DNA of 64,000 nt from Xylogone sp. PMI_703 (taxonomy: Eukaryota > Ascomycota > Leotiomycetes). The notes beneath the pieces were generated by a model. It was not told the origin of the DNA. It made no database searches and was given only the letters and a program-made list of their open reading frames with translations. Both the position numbers and the translations under genes were made by a program. Shown here piece by piece: positions 11,356-22,383 of the stretch (position 1 is its first letter; every line of letters starts with the position of its first letter). The stretch spans positions 930,001 through 994,000 of the forward strand of contig JAJTUQ010000003.1 of NCBI GenBank assembly GCA_021399445.1, written 5' to 3'.

Positions 11356-13374
11356 ATTGAATTCCTAAAGAAAAGAAGAAGGAAGACAAGGAAAACAGAA
11401 AGAGCTACCCGGACTGAGCACCCACATGTGCGTAACCTGAACGAGAGGATACCATACATATATCGCCGGCATAGCGACCAACCACGTCAAGAATAGCACT
11501 GTACCAGATATCAGACGACAAGGCTGTGGCAGCGTCAGCGGGTGCGGGCCGGGCTTCATACCGCACATGATAATCCTGCGAACAGAAAGCGTAGATTGAA
11601 TGGGGGAGCAGATCTGGCTGGCGGCCATGAGTCGCAAACACTCCGCAATGGTACAAGTGGTAGGTACTGGAGCCACCAACCAGTCAGCTTACGTTGCCAC
11701 CAAAAAAGATCTCCATTAGGGCTGGTTATAGTGCTTATGGTGCTCAACTTGGTTAGGAATCGTTTTACGAACATTTGGAATGCAGCCGCGGGACAGAACG
11801 TACATGTGGCAGTGCTTTACGGACGTAATTTGGATGAATTTGTGAACCGCTGTTAGATTGGACTTTTGGCAGAAAACAGGTTATCAACTGATCCTCCAAT
11901 GCAATGACTGGGTTTATCATCCATATTTTGTGCAGAAGTTGTGCAAGACAATATATGCATGCATATGCAATCGTCCAGCCTCGCTGCAGAACAGAACAGT
12001 GCGCGCAGTTCCATACCCTCTGTGGGTTTCGTAAATTGTGCGGTGCCTCCACTGCGGCTGGGGAACTGTCGTATCGCCCACGAATCGACGCCCGTGGCCA
12101 CGCCGGAACTCTGACCTGTTTTAACCTTAAGCTCCGATACTTCTTTACGCAGGGTAACATTGTTATCCACAACACCATTGCTTCACTCGAAAGTGGGTAT
12201 ATTTGCTATGTTTGGCAAATGAATTGGTGGTCGCACTCAGGGGGCGGGCAAGGTCCGCTAACAGCACCATAAGAGCCAGCGTGTGCTGTACTAGTACCAA
12301 GTATCTAGAGTGGAGTAAAAATATCGCGCCAAGCAATATGAGTAGGTAATTCTAATCCGATACTATGATCCCGCTCAAGAGGATATATTTTTCTTACTGC
12401 GTCTTCGCGCTTTTACGTCAGTAGCAATTGCCCACGAAAGGTGTCCAATGTATGCATACAGTATCGTAGGTTCTTGTTGAAAGGCAAGAGATCTGAGCTA
12501 CTGTGCAAATCGCTTACTGTGTACAAAATCAACCCGTGTGGGCCGTGTGGATTTTAGTTACTGAGAGTAGACAACTAGCATGCCTGGCAAGTGTTATTCT
12601 TAGTATATTTTAAAAGTCTGAGTACAGTAAAGTGTCAAGAGACAACGGTAAATTGGATTACCTTGCTTCATGGTCTCATACCTGTCTTCCCACCCCAGCT
12701 CACTTCTGCTCTGACCAATGGGTTCTCCAGGCAGTCCTGGCCAACTTAATTGATACTTTTACACGTAAATGCGAGTCGCTATTAATACCATCGCGCTTGC
12801 AGGTTGTGTCTGTGAGACTTCGCATTCATTGGGTGGCCTTATAGAAGGGCCGCCCAGAGAGGAAAGAGGAAGCTATTGGCACTCATCTGCATGGAACCCT
12901 ACAAGGCAGTGGCAGTGCGCTAGGTCACCCAGTCTCACACCTTCAATACGGATTAGGAAATCTCGGCATAGATTATTAAACATCGAAGCCGGCGAGTAAG
13001 CTTAGGTTTGGACGGTGAAGCTTGAGCTTATTGCGCCTTCGTTTGCCCGATTGCATGAATGCCCATTGTCGCTGGAAGCACACAAAAGGGCATTGTGGTA
13101 TTGCATGGAACAACGTAACGAGATCAGAATAGTTCCGATAATAGAACTGTTGGTGACACGAGCATATCCTCGCAAACTACACACATTTTGAACAGAACAC
13201 TTCTTGAGTGGCAGTGCAGCAATACATTACATTATTCTGCCGTTTCATTTCTGTGACCAAGTGTATTTGACTAGGCCGTTCCTTCAAAGCAAAGGCAATT
13301 GATGCACCAATACTTCAAGGGTACAAAAGTTCTTTTGTTGATCAATTAGAGATCCAACGATATCGCTGGTTGAG
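11356..13374. other. Divergent intergenic region between the dioxygenase and the acyl-AMP ligase
   Basis: About 2 kb between two divergent genes, a plausible shared regulatory region. Several 70-140-codon frames exist on both strands (for example 11765-12178 minus and 11904-12272 plus) but none shows a domain, signal peptide or coherent splicing. The pyrimidine tract just upstream of 11355 on the minus strand could be the end of a 5' UTR intron. Confidence 0.45.
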
Positions 13375-15282
13375 ATGTTCCTCGAGCACTTTCACGGACT
13401 TGCCCGCTTCCAGCCTGATGCACCTCTATATACCTGGCTCAAGCCTTCCTCTCGCCCTCTCAGTTTCTCCGTCACACGAACGCTTAGTTATAGCAACGTC
13501 GATGTTATAACCCGGAAACTCGCACATCACCTCCTATACCGCTGCAAACTCGCCCCTGGCTCAACCGTTCTTCTCTGTTATCCTCCGGACTCCTTCGACT
13601 TCCTGCTCGCCTTCCTAGCTTGCCTGACTGCTCGTCTCATACCCGTCCCTACGTTTCCTCCAGATCCGACTCGCATACGTGCAACGCTTCCATCATTCAT
13701 TCGCATTGCAAATCTTACCAAGCCATCAGCGGTTCTAAGTACCAAGAAATATAAAGTAGTTTTGTCCATCGCGCAGTCTTTGGTCCTCTCGAGAGATGCA
13801 CCACCGCCAAACCTCCGATGGATCGTCACTGATCACATCACCCGAAAAGTCCCTTCTCATGCTCCTGAATTCGACCTCTCGCGCTCGGAGAACGAGATCG
13901 CCTATGTTCAGTGGACGAGCGGCACCACCAAGACTCCTCGCTGCGTCAAAGTCAGCTATGGCAGTCTTTGGTCATCATGTTTTGGGATGACTGAGCACAT
14001 GCGGATGCCACCCATCCACCCTGTTCTACCAGGTGTCCTACCACCTCAGAGCCAAGAAATACCATTCATAATGGTCTCATGGCTTCCATTCTACCATGAT
14101 CTCGGACTGGTCCATTCGGCCCTCCTGCCAATTTACCGTGGTGGCAGCGCGGTATTCTTCTCTCCCCTTGATTTCCTTGCCGAGCCAGCACTATGGCCCA
14201 TCGTGCTCTCCGAGTTTCAAGGTACGGTGACCGGTGGGCCAACATTCGCATTGCATCTTGTTGCCAGGAGATGGAAGGCTCTCCAGCAACAAAGTAAGGA
14301 TCTCCCAGATCTGAATCTTTCCCACATATGGAATATCACACTGGGTGCCGAGCCAATTCGACTGGGAGCCCTCAAGATGTGGAACGAAGTCTTTCAGCCC
14401 TATGGGTTCCGTCTCGAACAGTTTGTGCCAGCGTATGGGTCCGCTGAGGCTACAGTTGCAATAGCTCGCGGGCAAAGCGCTTCTCATATTGATGAATTTG
14501 TAACCAGACGGATTGGCTGTACTTCGGAAAATGAAGATGCGGCTATTGTCTCCTGCGGGAGTGACTTTGAACAGGCGGGCGTGCATATAGCAGTCCTCAG
14601 ACTCCCTCGGTTGTATGATAAGGAAGATATCATGGAAGAAGCCAAAGAAGGTGAAGTAGGAGAAGTGATCTTTACCGGCAATGTCATTACATCCGGATAT
14701 TGGCATGAGAATCCTTCAACAAATACAGACCATATCCATATGGGTGACCAGAATCCGTGGGTACCACTTGAATGTCTACCAACTTCAATACAATCACAAG
14801 CAAAAGCATATCCTGATATTTACGCCGACGTGTGGTTCCGTACTGGAGATCTAGGCGTCATCGAGAATGGCCATCTCTTCATAACAGGTCGTGTCGCTGA
14901 AGCTATTCCAGTGGACACATTCGGATCTGTAATCAGCGCTAATGACATTGAATACATTATTGGTACAGATGTAGCTCTTACGCGCCCGGGATCTATTGTT
15001 GCTGTCTCTATATCTGGGGCCGGTCACGTGGGATCAGGAATTCCAGTTCAGATCCTTTGCGAGTTGAAATGTGAGGTTAAGGATGGGCAGGCTATCAGGG
15101 ATATCTTATTGGAGGTAAGAGCGAAGGTGTACTCCGAATTTGGACTGCGTGCGGGAGTGACGTTGGTGAAGAAAGGGGCTCTTCCGAAAACGACGTCCGG
15201 GAAGCTGCAGAGGTTAAAAGCTGCGGAGGCATGGAAGAGAGGGGAGTTGCAGAAGGCAACCATTGGAACGTTGCCGCTATAA
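13375..15282 (+). CDS. FAAL-like fatty acyl-AMP ligase (adenylate-forming enzyme)
   Basis: A single-exon protein of 635 residues that starts at the first Met, with the AMP-binding fold at full length. The core motif QWTSGTTKTPRCVKVS is at 179-194, LPFYHDLG at 237-244, AYGSAEATV at 354-362, WFRTGDLG near 483, and the catalytic-lysine region LPKTTSGKLQR near 605. The string (P/S)WLPFYHDLGL and the AYGSAEATV form are typical of fatty acyl-AMP ligases rather than CoA ligases. Such enzymes activate a fatty acid as acyl-adenylate and pass it to a carrier protein of a polyketide or nonribosomal peptide synthetase. No such synthase or carrier protein is present in the window, so the acceptor is unknown. 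CoA-ligase activity cannot be excluded. No signal peptide is seen, so it is probably cytosolic. Its divergent neighbour is the fatty-acid dioxygenase fusion. Confidence 0.85.
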   Translation: MFLEHFHGLARFQPDAPLYTWLKPSSRPLSFSVTRTLSYSNVDVITRKLAHHLLYRCKLAPGSTVLLCYPPDSFDFLLAFLACLTARLIPVPTFPPDPTRIRATLPSFIRIANLTKPSAVLSTKKYKVVLSIAQSLVLSRDAPPPNLRWIVTDHITRKVPSHAPEFDLSRSENEIAYVQWTSGTTKTPRCVKVSYGSLWSSCFGMTEHMRMPPIHPVLPGVLPPQSQEIPFIMVSWLPFYHDLGLVHSALLPIYRGGSAVFFSPLDFLAEPALWPIVLSEFQGTVTGGPTFALHLVARRWKALQQQSKDLPDLNLSHIWNITLGAEPIRLGALKMWNEVFQPYGFRLEQFVPAYGSAEATVAIARGQSASHIDEFVTRRIGCTSENEDAAIVSCGSDFEQAGVHIAVLRLPRLYDKEDIMEEAKEGEVGEVIFTGNVITSGYWHENPSTNTDHIHMGDQNPWVPLECLPTSIQSQAKAYPDIYADVWFRTGDLGVIENGHLFITGRVAEAIPVDTFGSVISANDIEYIIGTDVALTRPGSIVAVSISGAGHVGSGIPVQILCELKCEVKDGQAIRDILLEVRAKVYSEFGLRAGVTLVKKGALPKTTSGKLQRLKAAEAWKRGELQKATIGTLPL

Positions 15283-15458
15283 CGATGCTAATATACTGAC
15301 TTAATGTATAACTCAGCGATACCAGGCGTAATGGAGTCCTTGTAAGGGATCAAATATAACAAGATAATATTAATAAAACCAGAAATTGTTAAGGGGGGCT
15401 TCCTCTTTCATTCCTATATGCCTCTTTCTTCTTCTAATGCTACAAATGCAAATCACTG

Positions 15459-16916
15459 CTAACAACTAAACCCAATCGTATTCTCCACATTCTTGCACTG
15501 AAACTTATCTGCTGGGCCAGGTGGTACAAGAGCTACATTCGTCAAATTTATATCCTCAATATCAATCCCAGTACATGGAGAAGCCGCGCTACATTGCATG
15601 GAAGCAATGTACGAGGTCCCTACATCACCCGTGATATTCGCAAACTTCACGTCTCGGATATTGAACAGCGAGGTGTTGCAGTCTCCCGCCACGCCGGAGA
15701 AGGTCGTACATTGCGTGATATAGAACACACCTGTCTCGGTAGTATTGTGCATTTTGAAATTTGTAAATGTCAGATTTCTAGTGTCTATTGTATAATTAAT
15801 GTGAGAATATCTGTGTAGACTTTGGATAGAACGCTACTTACATCCAAGTCCTCCTCCGCCGCCGTTTGGCGGAACACCGACGACTTGACCAGTCCAGGTT
15901 TTGATGTAGGCTGCGTATCGTGTTCCATAGCTGGTTATGTTGTTCACATACACATTTTCGACAGTTTCAAACACGCCATTATATTGCCCAATGCTGCCAA
16001 TGGCGACGCCCAGGCCACGGTAGAAGACGCTGTTGGTTATGGAAATGTTGGTGCTATTGGCTTTGAGTGCTATACAGTCATCTCCATTTGCGACAGTCCA
16101 TCGATTGAATGTGATATCGTCACTGAACATTGTGTCTGCTCCATCGGTATTCCGAGCTGGTTCGTGGTCAAGGGAGGTACTGTTGACGTATATGTCTTGT
16201 AAGAGGACGTGTTTAGAGTGGATCACTGTCATAGTCCTACAAACAGATATTTCAATTTCGTGACTCTTTGTAAAGTAAACAGCCATGATTTGTAGGAACT
16301 CACCACATTTGACTCTGCACAAACCTCAATCCTTCGAACAATGAGTTCGTGGTTTTCCATATTGTGAGCGCATGAGGACGATTCGGATAATTCGAAGCTC
16401 CCTTGACGAAGTCATACCATGTCTGTCCGTTTCCATCCAGAGTACCATATCCGTATCCGCGAAACTTGATGTTATCTCCTCCTAGAAACCAGGCAGATGA
16501 CTGGTTTTGGTATCCGATAGGGAGGGAATGGTTTAGCCAGTAAGTGATATTAGTACCCCACTAATGGTATTATTCTAAGTAAAATGCTTCCATATCAATT
16601 AATTATGGTTAGAGTGGCAACTAACCAGTAATGTTCCATGTAAATCTATCTCACAATCTTTCAACCCTGTGGTGTTCATGACAGAATTCACGTTGTAGGT
16701 TTGATTGAGAAAGACGATATTGCCACCATGGCCGCATCTCTTGAATGCTTCCAGGATCTCAGGTGCATCATCTTGGCTATGTGGTTTGGTTCTTACAATG
16801 CATGTAGGTCTTTCAGGATGGCCCGGTTTACCTGGGTGAGGTGGTTTCTCGTGAGCATCCGCTATAGATGAAGAAAATAAGAGAAACAGGACGCTAAGAT
16901 ATTGACAAAGCCGCAT
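15459..16916 (-). CDS. Secreted GH28 exo-polygalacturonase-like enzyme
   Basis: Four exons, 16916-16626, 16560-16304, 16236-15842 and 15784-15459 (introns 65, 67 and 57 bases), give 422 residues. A signal peptide covers about residues 1-20, followed by a short Pro/His/Lys-rich linker. The GH28 right-handed beta-helix carries the catalytic aspartates in NTDGAD (212-217) and GDDCIALK (234-241), plus the substrate-binding IKT at 294-296. The usual GHG site is here RGLGVAIGSIGQY. That resembles exo-acting members, which vary at the His, so I do not call it a lesion. Several N-x-S/T sites suggest N-glycosylation, and a C-terminal Cys pair is present. The expected role is extracellular release of galacturonate from pectin or oligogalacturonides. 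It is convergent with the acyl-AMP ligase. Confidence 0.88.
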
Positions 16917-18043
16917 AGCTAACTTTATACCAGCGATTTTCTATCGCCACGTCTTATCTCCACCATCTAGATTGGATTGCTCTCCTATTTAAGTTTTATT
17001 GTCATAGTGGAGCTCTGATAAAGTTCTTCCGTGTAGACCTGCTAATCCGAGTCTTCAGGGAGTAAATCATTCTTTTTTGTTGAACTTTGTTATTTGACCG
17101 CTACGTCTGGATCTTGTACCGTGGGCTTCTCGGTGCAAAGAAATAACGAAGATGCAGGGGCAGTTCTTACTGTGGGGAACCCCGCAACTTCCCCGGAAAC
17201 GCTCTGCTACTTTTTACTTCGAACAATTATTCCAGCAATCAAATGGAAGCTTTTGGATTGAGATACATTAGCTCTAATCGTGACGTAGTCTAGAGATAAT
17301 ACGATCATCTACTACAAAGGATGCTTTTCTTAGTCACTTGATGGTGCTTACAATGGAAAAGGACTTTGAGACTGTTCGATACAATCCGGTGTTTTAGCAA
17401 CAACATGAGATGGGTAGACAGTGGCGTACTTTAGTGGTAAAAGTCAGATCATCTTATATTCATGATAGTTATTCAAGGGTATGTTCAAGGGTTAACTGAC
17501 CTTCCGAATATAGTAATATCACGATCTTACTCTGTATAATAATATGGTAATTACGTGTAAATAATCAATCAATTAACCAACTGTGGGGCGAGCCAACTAA
17601 CGGCGCCGAACGCTGGCTGACTATCGCTATCAGCCTGTCCCAGCCAGACAACAATTCGCAAACTGCGATGGTAGACGCGTGGCATGAGTATGATCTGGGA
17701 GTTTCGCTCAGCAGCATCCTCCTGATTGATGCACACGGCATCTACCTAAAGCAACACCGGCAGGGTTAATACAAATTTGTATTGACTATCCGTATTAGGG
17801 AATAATTTCAATTATGCACACTTCCCACATTAAGTGAAGTTTTTTTTTTCAAAAAAAAAAATCATGTAGGTTTTCAAATGAAGGATAAACATCCATAGGG
17901 AAGTCATACTCAAGAAAGAGACTTGCTAGGGGGAGACAAGATTCTTCAAACGAAAACAACCCAGCGTCGCCTTAGGTATCAAGTCACTACACTCCTATTT
18001 AGTAGTTTTCAGAATCCGACTACACATACAAAACCTTTCCCTC
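16917..18043. other. Intergenic region containing the left inverted-repeat copy
   Basis: No gene is seen. It holds the promoter side of the pectinase, the left copy of a ~205-bp inverted repeat (17378-17580), a GC-richer patch at 17585-17770 of unknown nature, and a run of nine T followed by ten A near 17841-17862. Confidence 0.6.
17378..17580 (+). repeat. Left copy of a ~205-bp dispersed inverted repeat
   Basis: Reading plus strand from GATACAATCCGG to AATCAATCAATTAACCAA, this 203-base block is nearly identical to the reverse complement of 26378-26583. The differences seen by eye are one 3-base indel and about nine substitutions, most of them C/G in the right copy versus T/A in the left. 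It has no terminal inverted repeats of its own and no coding potential. Confidence 0.9.
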
Positions 18044-19861
18044 TTATTCCTCCACAGGCCTACATCTCACATGTAAATGTCTCCTGGGATAAAACGGCGT
18101 GAAACAATCCCTCCACTTTAGATCCTCCCTTGTCGTCTCATCCAACTCCAACTCAAAACATCTCAGCATACTCGCCAGCGCCACATACATCTCACACCAT
18201 GCAAGATTCACGCCCAAACAACTTCTCGGGCCTTTACTGAAGCTTAATAGCCACTGTTCCAGACCTCTAGATTTATGGTCGAGCCACCGTGATGGGTTGA
18301 ACGTCTCGGGAGAAGAGAAGATGGTGGGTGAGTTATGGACAAAGGATACAGCCATGCCTACTATCGTTCCAGGTGGAATCTGATGACCGGATATTGCTGC
18401 TCCTAATGGAGGGACGATGCGAAGAAGAGGTGAACAGGCACCCGGTGCCATACGAAGGGATTCCTTGAGCGTAGCGGTCAAAAGTGGCAATTCTTCCAGA
18501 GCTTCATAAGTTGGAGGCTTGCTGAGATCTGGCCAGACCGTCCTAACTTCCTCCTTTAACTTTTTATATAATTCAGGGTTATCTAAGATATGGAAATGTC
18601 CTGTCATAAGCGTATCCCCGACTGTGACACCACCAGCAAACATCATAGTTTGTGCTTCCTCATAAAGGCTTGTCTCATCAGGTATAGGATATCCCTTGTG
18701 CGCCTCGGGGTCCAACAGTCGGTGATAGATTGTCGGGTACTCGCTATCCTTCAAAATCTCCGGATTCTTGTATACTTCTTTGACTTGTTTCCCTAGTATA
18801 ACTTGTAAGTGTGTAAGGCCAGCAGTATCTGGTGATGCTTTAATGGCGAGCCAAGGAGGCAAGGAGAATATGGTTTTGCGAATTATAGGGATGTGCTTGA
18901 AGACGTGAAATGTTGGAAGAGAGTTATCCATAGCCACTACAATTGGAGCTTTGAATAACGGCTCGTCTAGGGCTGAGACAGACTTCGAGAAGCAAAATTC
19001 CATAACAGTGTCAATTGCAAAGCAGCGAAAGGCAAACAGGAGGTCCGAAGATTGGCCTGTTGCGTTGTTATTAGCTAAGACCTCTATAAGATGATCTGTC
19101 TGCAATGTATCAGCTTTGTAACTCATGGAAAGAAGAGTCAAGGTATTGGACATTTTTTCTGATGAGTCCCTGTATATTCAAGATAGCTCTTCTTGAAAAC
19201 ATAGGCTGCAGGACGTCTTTACGTTGTTTTGCCTCCACGTACGTGAGAAGTCCAAAGGACGAGTGATCTTCGCCAAATGATTCGTAAAGTAGTCTCTCTT
19301 TATTCCAACGTAGTGATGAATTGTATATCTCATGATACGCGGATGGCTTAGCAAAATGGAGCTGCAAATGTTATTCCTGGATCAAAGCTTTCAGATGAAC
19401 GTACCTCGTTGGGTCCCACCCTCACAATGTCTCCTGAAGGATTATTCATTCCTAAATCAGTAGGCGGAACTAGTCGAGAAATGGCCATTTGGCCTCCGAC
19501 ACTCACCGTACTGCTCGTGCAACTTCACAAGCACATCGACCATACTCTCTTGCTGGACAACCTCAATCCATGTCTTCCACCACGCCGTAACCTTGGCCCA
19601 AGGCGGACCGGGATAAGCCCTCAACGGGTGCAGCAACAAATTATATGCGATGCGGAGAATATTCAAAGCCAGCCATGCCAACAAGGCTTTCCATGCCAAT
19701 GAGTATAGTAGAGAAAGGATAGCCATTGGCGATCTATGACTAATTGGGAGGCTTATTATCAACAGCGAGATCACGTAGAAGGAGTATAGAAGGGCAAGAA
19801 TGGTAGCAATGCTGGATGGGAGTACCACTGATGGGAGGTCTTTTCTCTCAGAGCCCTGCAT
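18044..19861 (-). CDS. Cytochrome P450 monooxygenase (first of three)
   Basis: Four exons, 19861-19507, 19433-19405 (a 29-base micro-exon), 19361-19152 and 19099-18044, give 549 residues. Residues 20-75 form membrane-anchoring hydrophobic segments, followed by the proline-rich hinge AYPGPPWAK. The I-helix oxygen-binding motif is AGGVTVGDT, the K-helix ExxR is ESLR, and the haem-binding loop FSKGPRSCLG is complete. The third intron has a weak GTCCAA donor but a good CTGAT branch and TTGCAG end; it is required because the frame otherwise stops. The layout suits class II microsomal P450s of secondary metabolism or detoxification, and the substrate is unknown. It lies inside the inverted-repeat pair, upstream of an APC transporter on the same strand. 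Confidence 0.88.
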
Positions 19862-20356
19862 GCATGGAAGGGGCTCTTGCCCTTCGGTGCTGGTTAGTCA
19901 GCGAGGGGGGCCCTTGAATCAGGATTTGCTCTGTATAATGGGCGTGACCATCCAACGGCAGGAGCAGCTTTACCTAGAGTACTACTGTACTGTATTGATG
20001 CAACATTGATGCAACACCTGCTGTGTGCTTCCCGAACCCTGCACCGCGAGAGCAAACTAATGCATGGGCAAGTGCTAGGGGTCGAAAGCCCCAAAGCCAC
20101 GCTGACCGGACCGGTTGCCGGTTGCCAATAAGTACAGTATTATTGTGGGTTAGAACCTCCGGGTTTCATTTCCCCACTATTGTACTTATTGATGACAAAA
20201 GTGTTTCGTCAACAAGACCAACTACTAATACAACCAACCAACCAATCAATCAATCAATCAATCAATCAGTCAGTCAGTCAGTTCTCTATGGCTTTTGAAT
20301 TGAGTTATCAAGAATAGAGGCCTTTTAACAAAGGTTTTGCAGACATCCCACCAACC
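19862..20356. other. Intergenic region with tetranucleotide microsatellite
   Basis: Between the P450 promoter and the 3' end of the APC transporter. Apart from the microsatellite at about 20222-20283, no feature is recognised. Confidence 0.55.
20222..20283. repeat. Compound tetranucleotide microsatellite
   Basis: Imperfect ACCA units lead into about seven CAAT units and then four CAGT units, a compound simple repeat. The CAAT-to-CAGT switch looks like one transition spread by slippage. It lies in the 3' flank of the APC transporter. Confidence 0.85.
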
Positions 20357-22383
20357 CTAATTTCGCTTCACTAGCTCCACAGGACTGGTATAATACCGGT
20401 TTCCAATGAGGATATAATACACAACTGCAAAAGCCATGGTGCCCCCGAATATGACCACGTTCCAATTCATTGTGCTGGGTGTCACGGGAGTTGAGACGGG
20501 GAAGAAAATGAATACCCAGACGACCAAAAGATACGCCACTGCAGCCAAATTGACATAGATGCCAGCCCGGCCGAGCGACCATCGCCGTGGTGGAAGTGGG
20601 GCACCTCCCAGCCGTCGGAAAATCAGACAAGTAAAAGAAATGATGTACGTTCCTAGCAAGGCAGAGACGGCCAGGGAGCCGATTGCGTTGAAGGCGACAG
20701 TTGAACCGATGTTGATGAGTGATAGCAGGCAAGTGATGAGGAAGGTAAGAAGCACGGCAATGAGTGGAATGTTCCAACCCGGTTTAACCTGTTTATGAGA
20801 CAAGTTAGTTCAAGCAATACGAAGATTATAGAAATAGGATATGTGTTGAGAGCTGTATTGAGAACAAACTCACATATGTGTTGAGAGCTGTATTGAGAAC
20901 AAACTCACATATGCGATGAAAGAGGAGAACGGCAACCCCTGATCTCTGGCGAAACTCCAGGTCTGTCTGCTCACTGTTGCAACGGTGCTTATACATGCAC
21001 TAGTGATATTGACGATCAGAATGGCTGTCATAATGCTCGCTCCCGCACGAGAGTTTGTGACATTGTAGAACACCTGGATGAAGGGATACCCGGTTGGAGA
21101 GTCAATTATGTCAAAAATACTGCCCAAAGTGAAGCAGAATGTAATGACCATAACAAAGCCAAGTGTGCCGTTAACACCAGCTGCCCACATTATAGCCTTA
21201 GGTAGTACCAGAGAGGCATCCCTGATCTCTTCGGACATATGCACTGCTGAATCGGCGCCAATAAGGGTATACACGGGGGAGAGGAGGCCAACCATGAATG
21301 CCAAGCCTGTGGTGCTCCATCCACCAAGATTCAGGAACTGGGTGAACACATCACTGGCCGCATTTCTCGGTGCAAGCACCCATAGTGGGATAAGAACTGC
21401 GAAGAATCCCACAATATGAATGATAAGGATTAGTCCTTCTACCATAGGAAGTTTCTTGGCCAAAAAAGTATTGAAGATGATACAGAACGCTGTAATGGCA
21501 ATAACAAGAAGGGTACCATGCCAGTTTTTAAAGACGTATGTTGCGTTGTCAAGGACCAGGAGACCCTGAATCATGGTGCCTGCGAGGAAAGCGAGGGAGG
21601 CAAGGCCGGTTTGCCAGCCTAAAACGGATGTCCATCCTAGAGAAAATCATATGTATTAGAAAGAAAGATAATCGATCAGAATCTTTCTTACCAACAATGT
21701 AACTAATAAATCGCTGGAGTTTACTAGGCGCAAATTCAGATACCCAATGGTACTGTCCTCCAGAAGTTGGTGCCCTGCTCAGCTATCAGTTCTGGTCCAA
21801 CACTTCGCCATGTCAAGTGAAGCCATGATCTGTCAATATATGAGTTCTATGCCGATTCTACTCACATTGAAGCCATCTCAGCAATGGTGGCAAAGACGAA
21901 CATGTAGCCTATCCAAACTATGAAGTATCCCCAAACCAAGCCTGCCATTCCTCCATCAATCAAGGCAAATGAGCTTGTCCTATGAATTTCAACATTAGAA
22001 TATTGTACCATCCAAAGTTGAATATGTATTCTGAGGTTTGTGTGTACCGACATACATCAATGCAATCTCCCACGTGCTCATGAGAGTACATGCAAATCCT
22101 AGGGTGGAGACGAATCTAAAGTTTCTCTTTAAAACAGATATGCTCAGTTAATGTCAATTTCATTGCACTTTCAAAAGGTTTTTGCCGTTCGGGAAAGAAG
22201 TCGAGAGGATTTCAAGGTCCATACGTTTAGCTGCTGCGTCCGACCTAGGATTCGCATATCATCCTCATCAGTGGCAGTGCCGCCCGTTGGTGACCGGTTT
22301 TCCATTTCCATTTCCATGCCATCGTCCGCACGTTCTGAATTGCTTTCCTCGGCATACGCTTTCCGGTCATTTGATATCACCAT
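20357..22383 (-). CDS. APC-superfamily amino acid/choline-type permease
   Basis: Six exons, 22383-22225, 22126-22056, 21979-21866, 21774-21692, 21636-20909 and 20788-20357, give about 528 residues. The start is the ATG at 22383; a longer in-frame extension has only a TTG. A 40-residue acidic cytoplasmic tail precedes 12 predicted membrane segments. The string APTSGGQYHWVSEF and the downstream YIVGW fit fungal GABA/choline/amino-acid permeases of the APC group (HNM1/UGA4-like), and SRQTWSFARDQGLPFS is a strong family motif. The expected role is proton-coupled uptake of an amino acid or quaternary amine at the plasma membrane. The exact substrate is not readable. The last intron (20908-20789) is enlarged by a 35-base tandem duplication carrying its 5' splice site. 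Confidence 0.88.
20839..20908 (-). repeat. 35-bp tandem duplication that doubles an intron donor site
   Basis: Two perfect head-to-tail copies, 20839-20873 and 20874-20908. On the gene strand each copy begins exactly with the donor GTGAGT, so the intron has two identical 5' splice sites 35 bases apart. Using the inner one would add 35 bases to the mRNA and shift the frame. Confidence 0.95.

Noticed and set aside
11765..12272. Overlapping 120-137-codon frames on both strands upstream of the dioxygenase
   Set aside because: They are mutually overlapping, motif-free and cysteine/arginine-heavy in the way of chance translations.
15842..16236. Loss of the GHG histidine in the GH28 enzyme as a lesion
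   Set aside because: Exo-acting members vary at this site (GxGxAIGSxGQY) and all catalytic Asp residues remain.
19100..19151. Apparent frameshift in the first P450
   Set aside because: A 52-base GTCCAA..TTGCAG intron with a CTGAT branch restores a continuous P450 alignment, so no lesion is needed.
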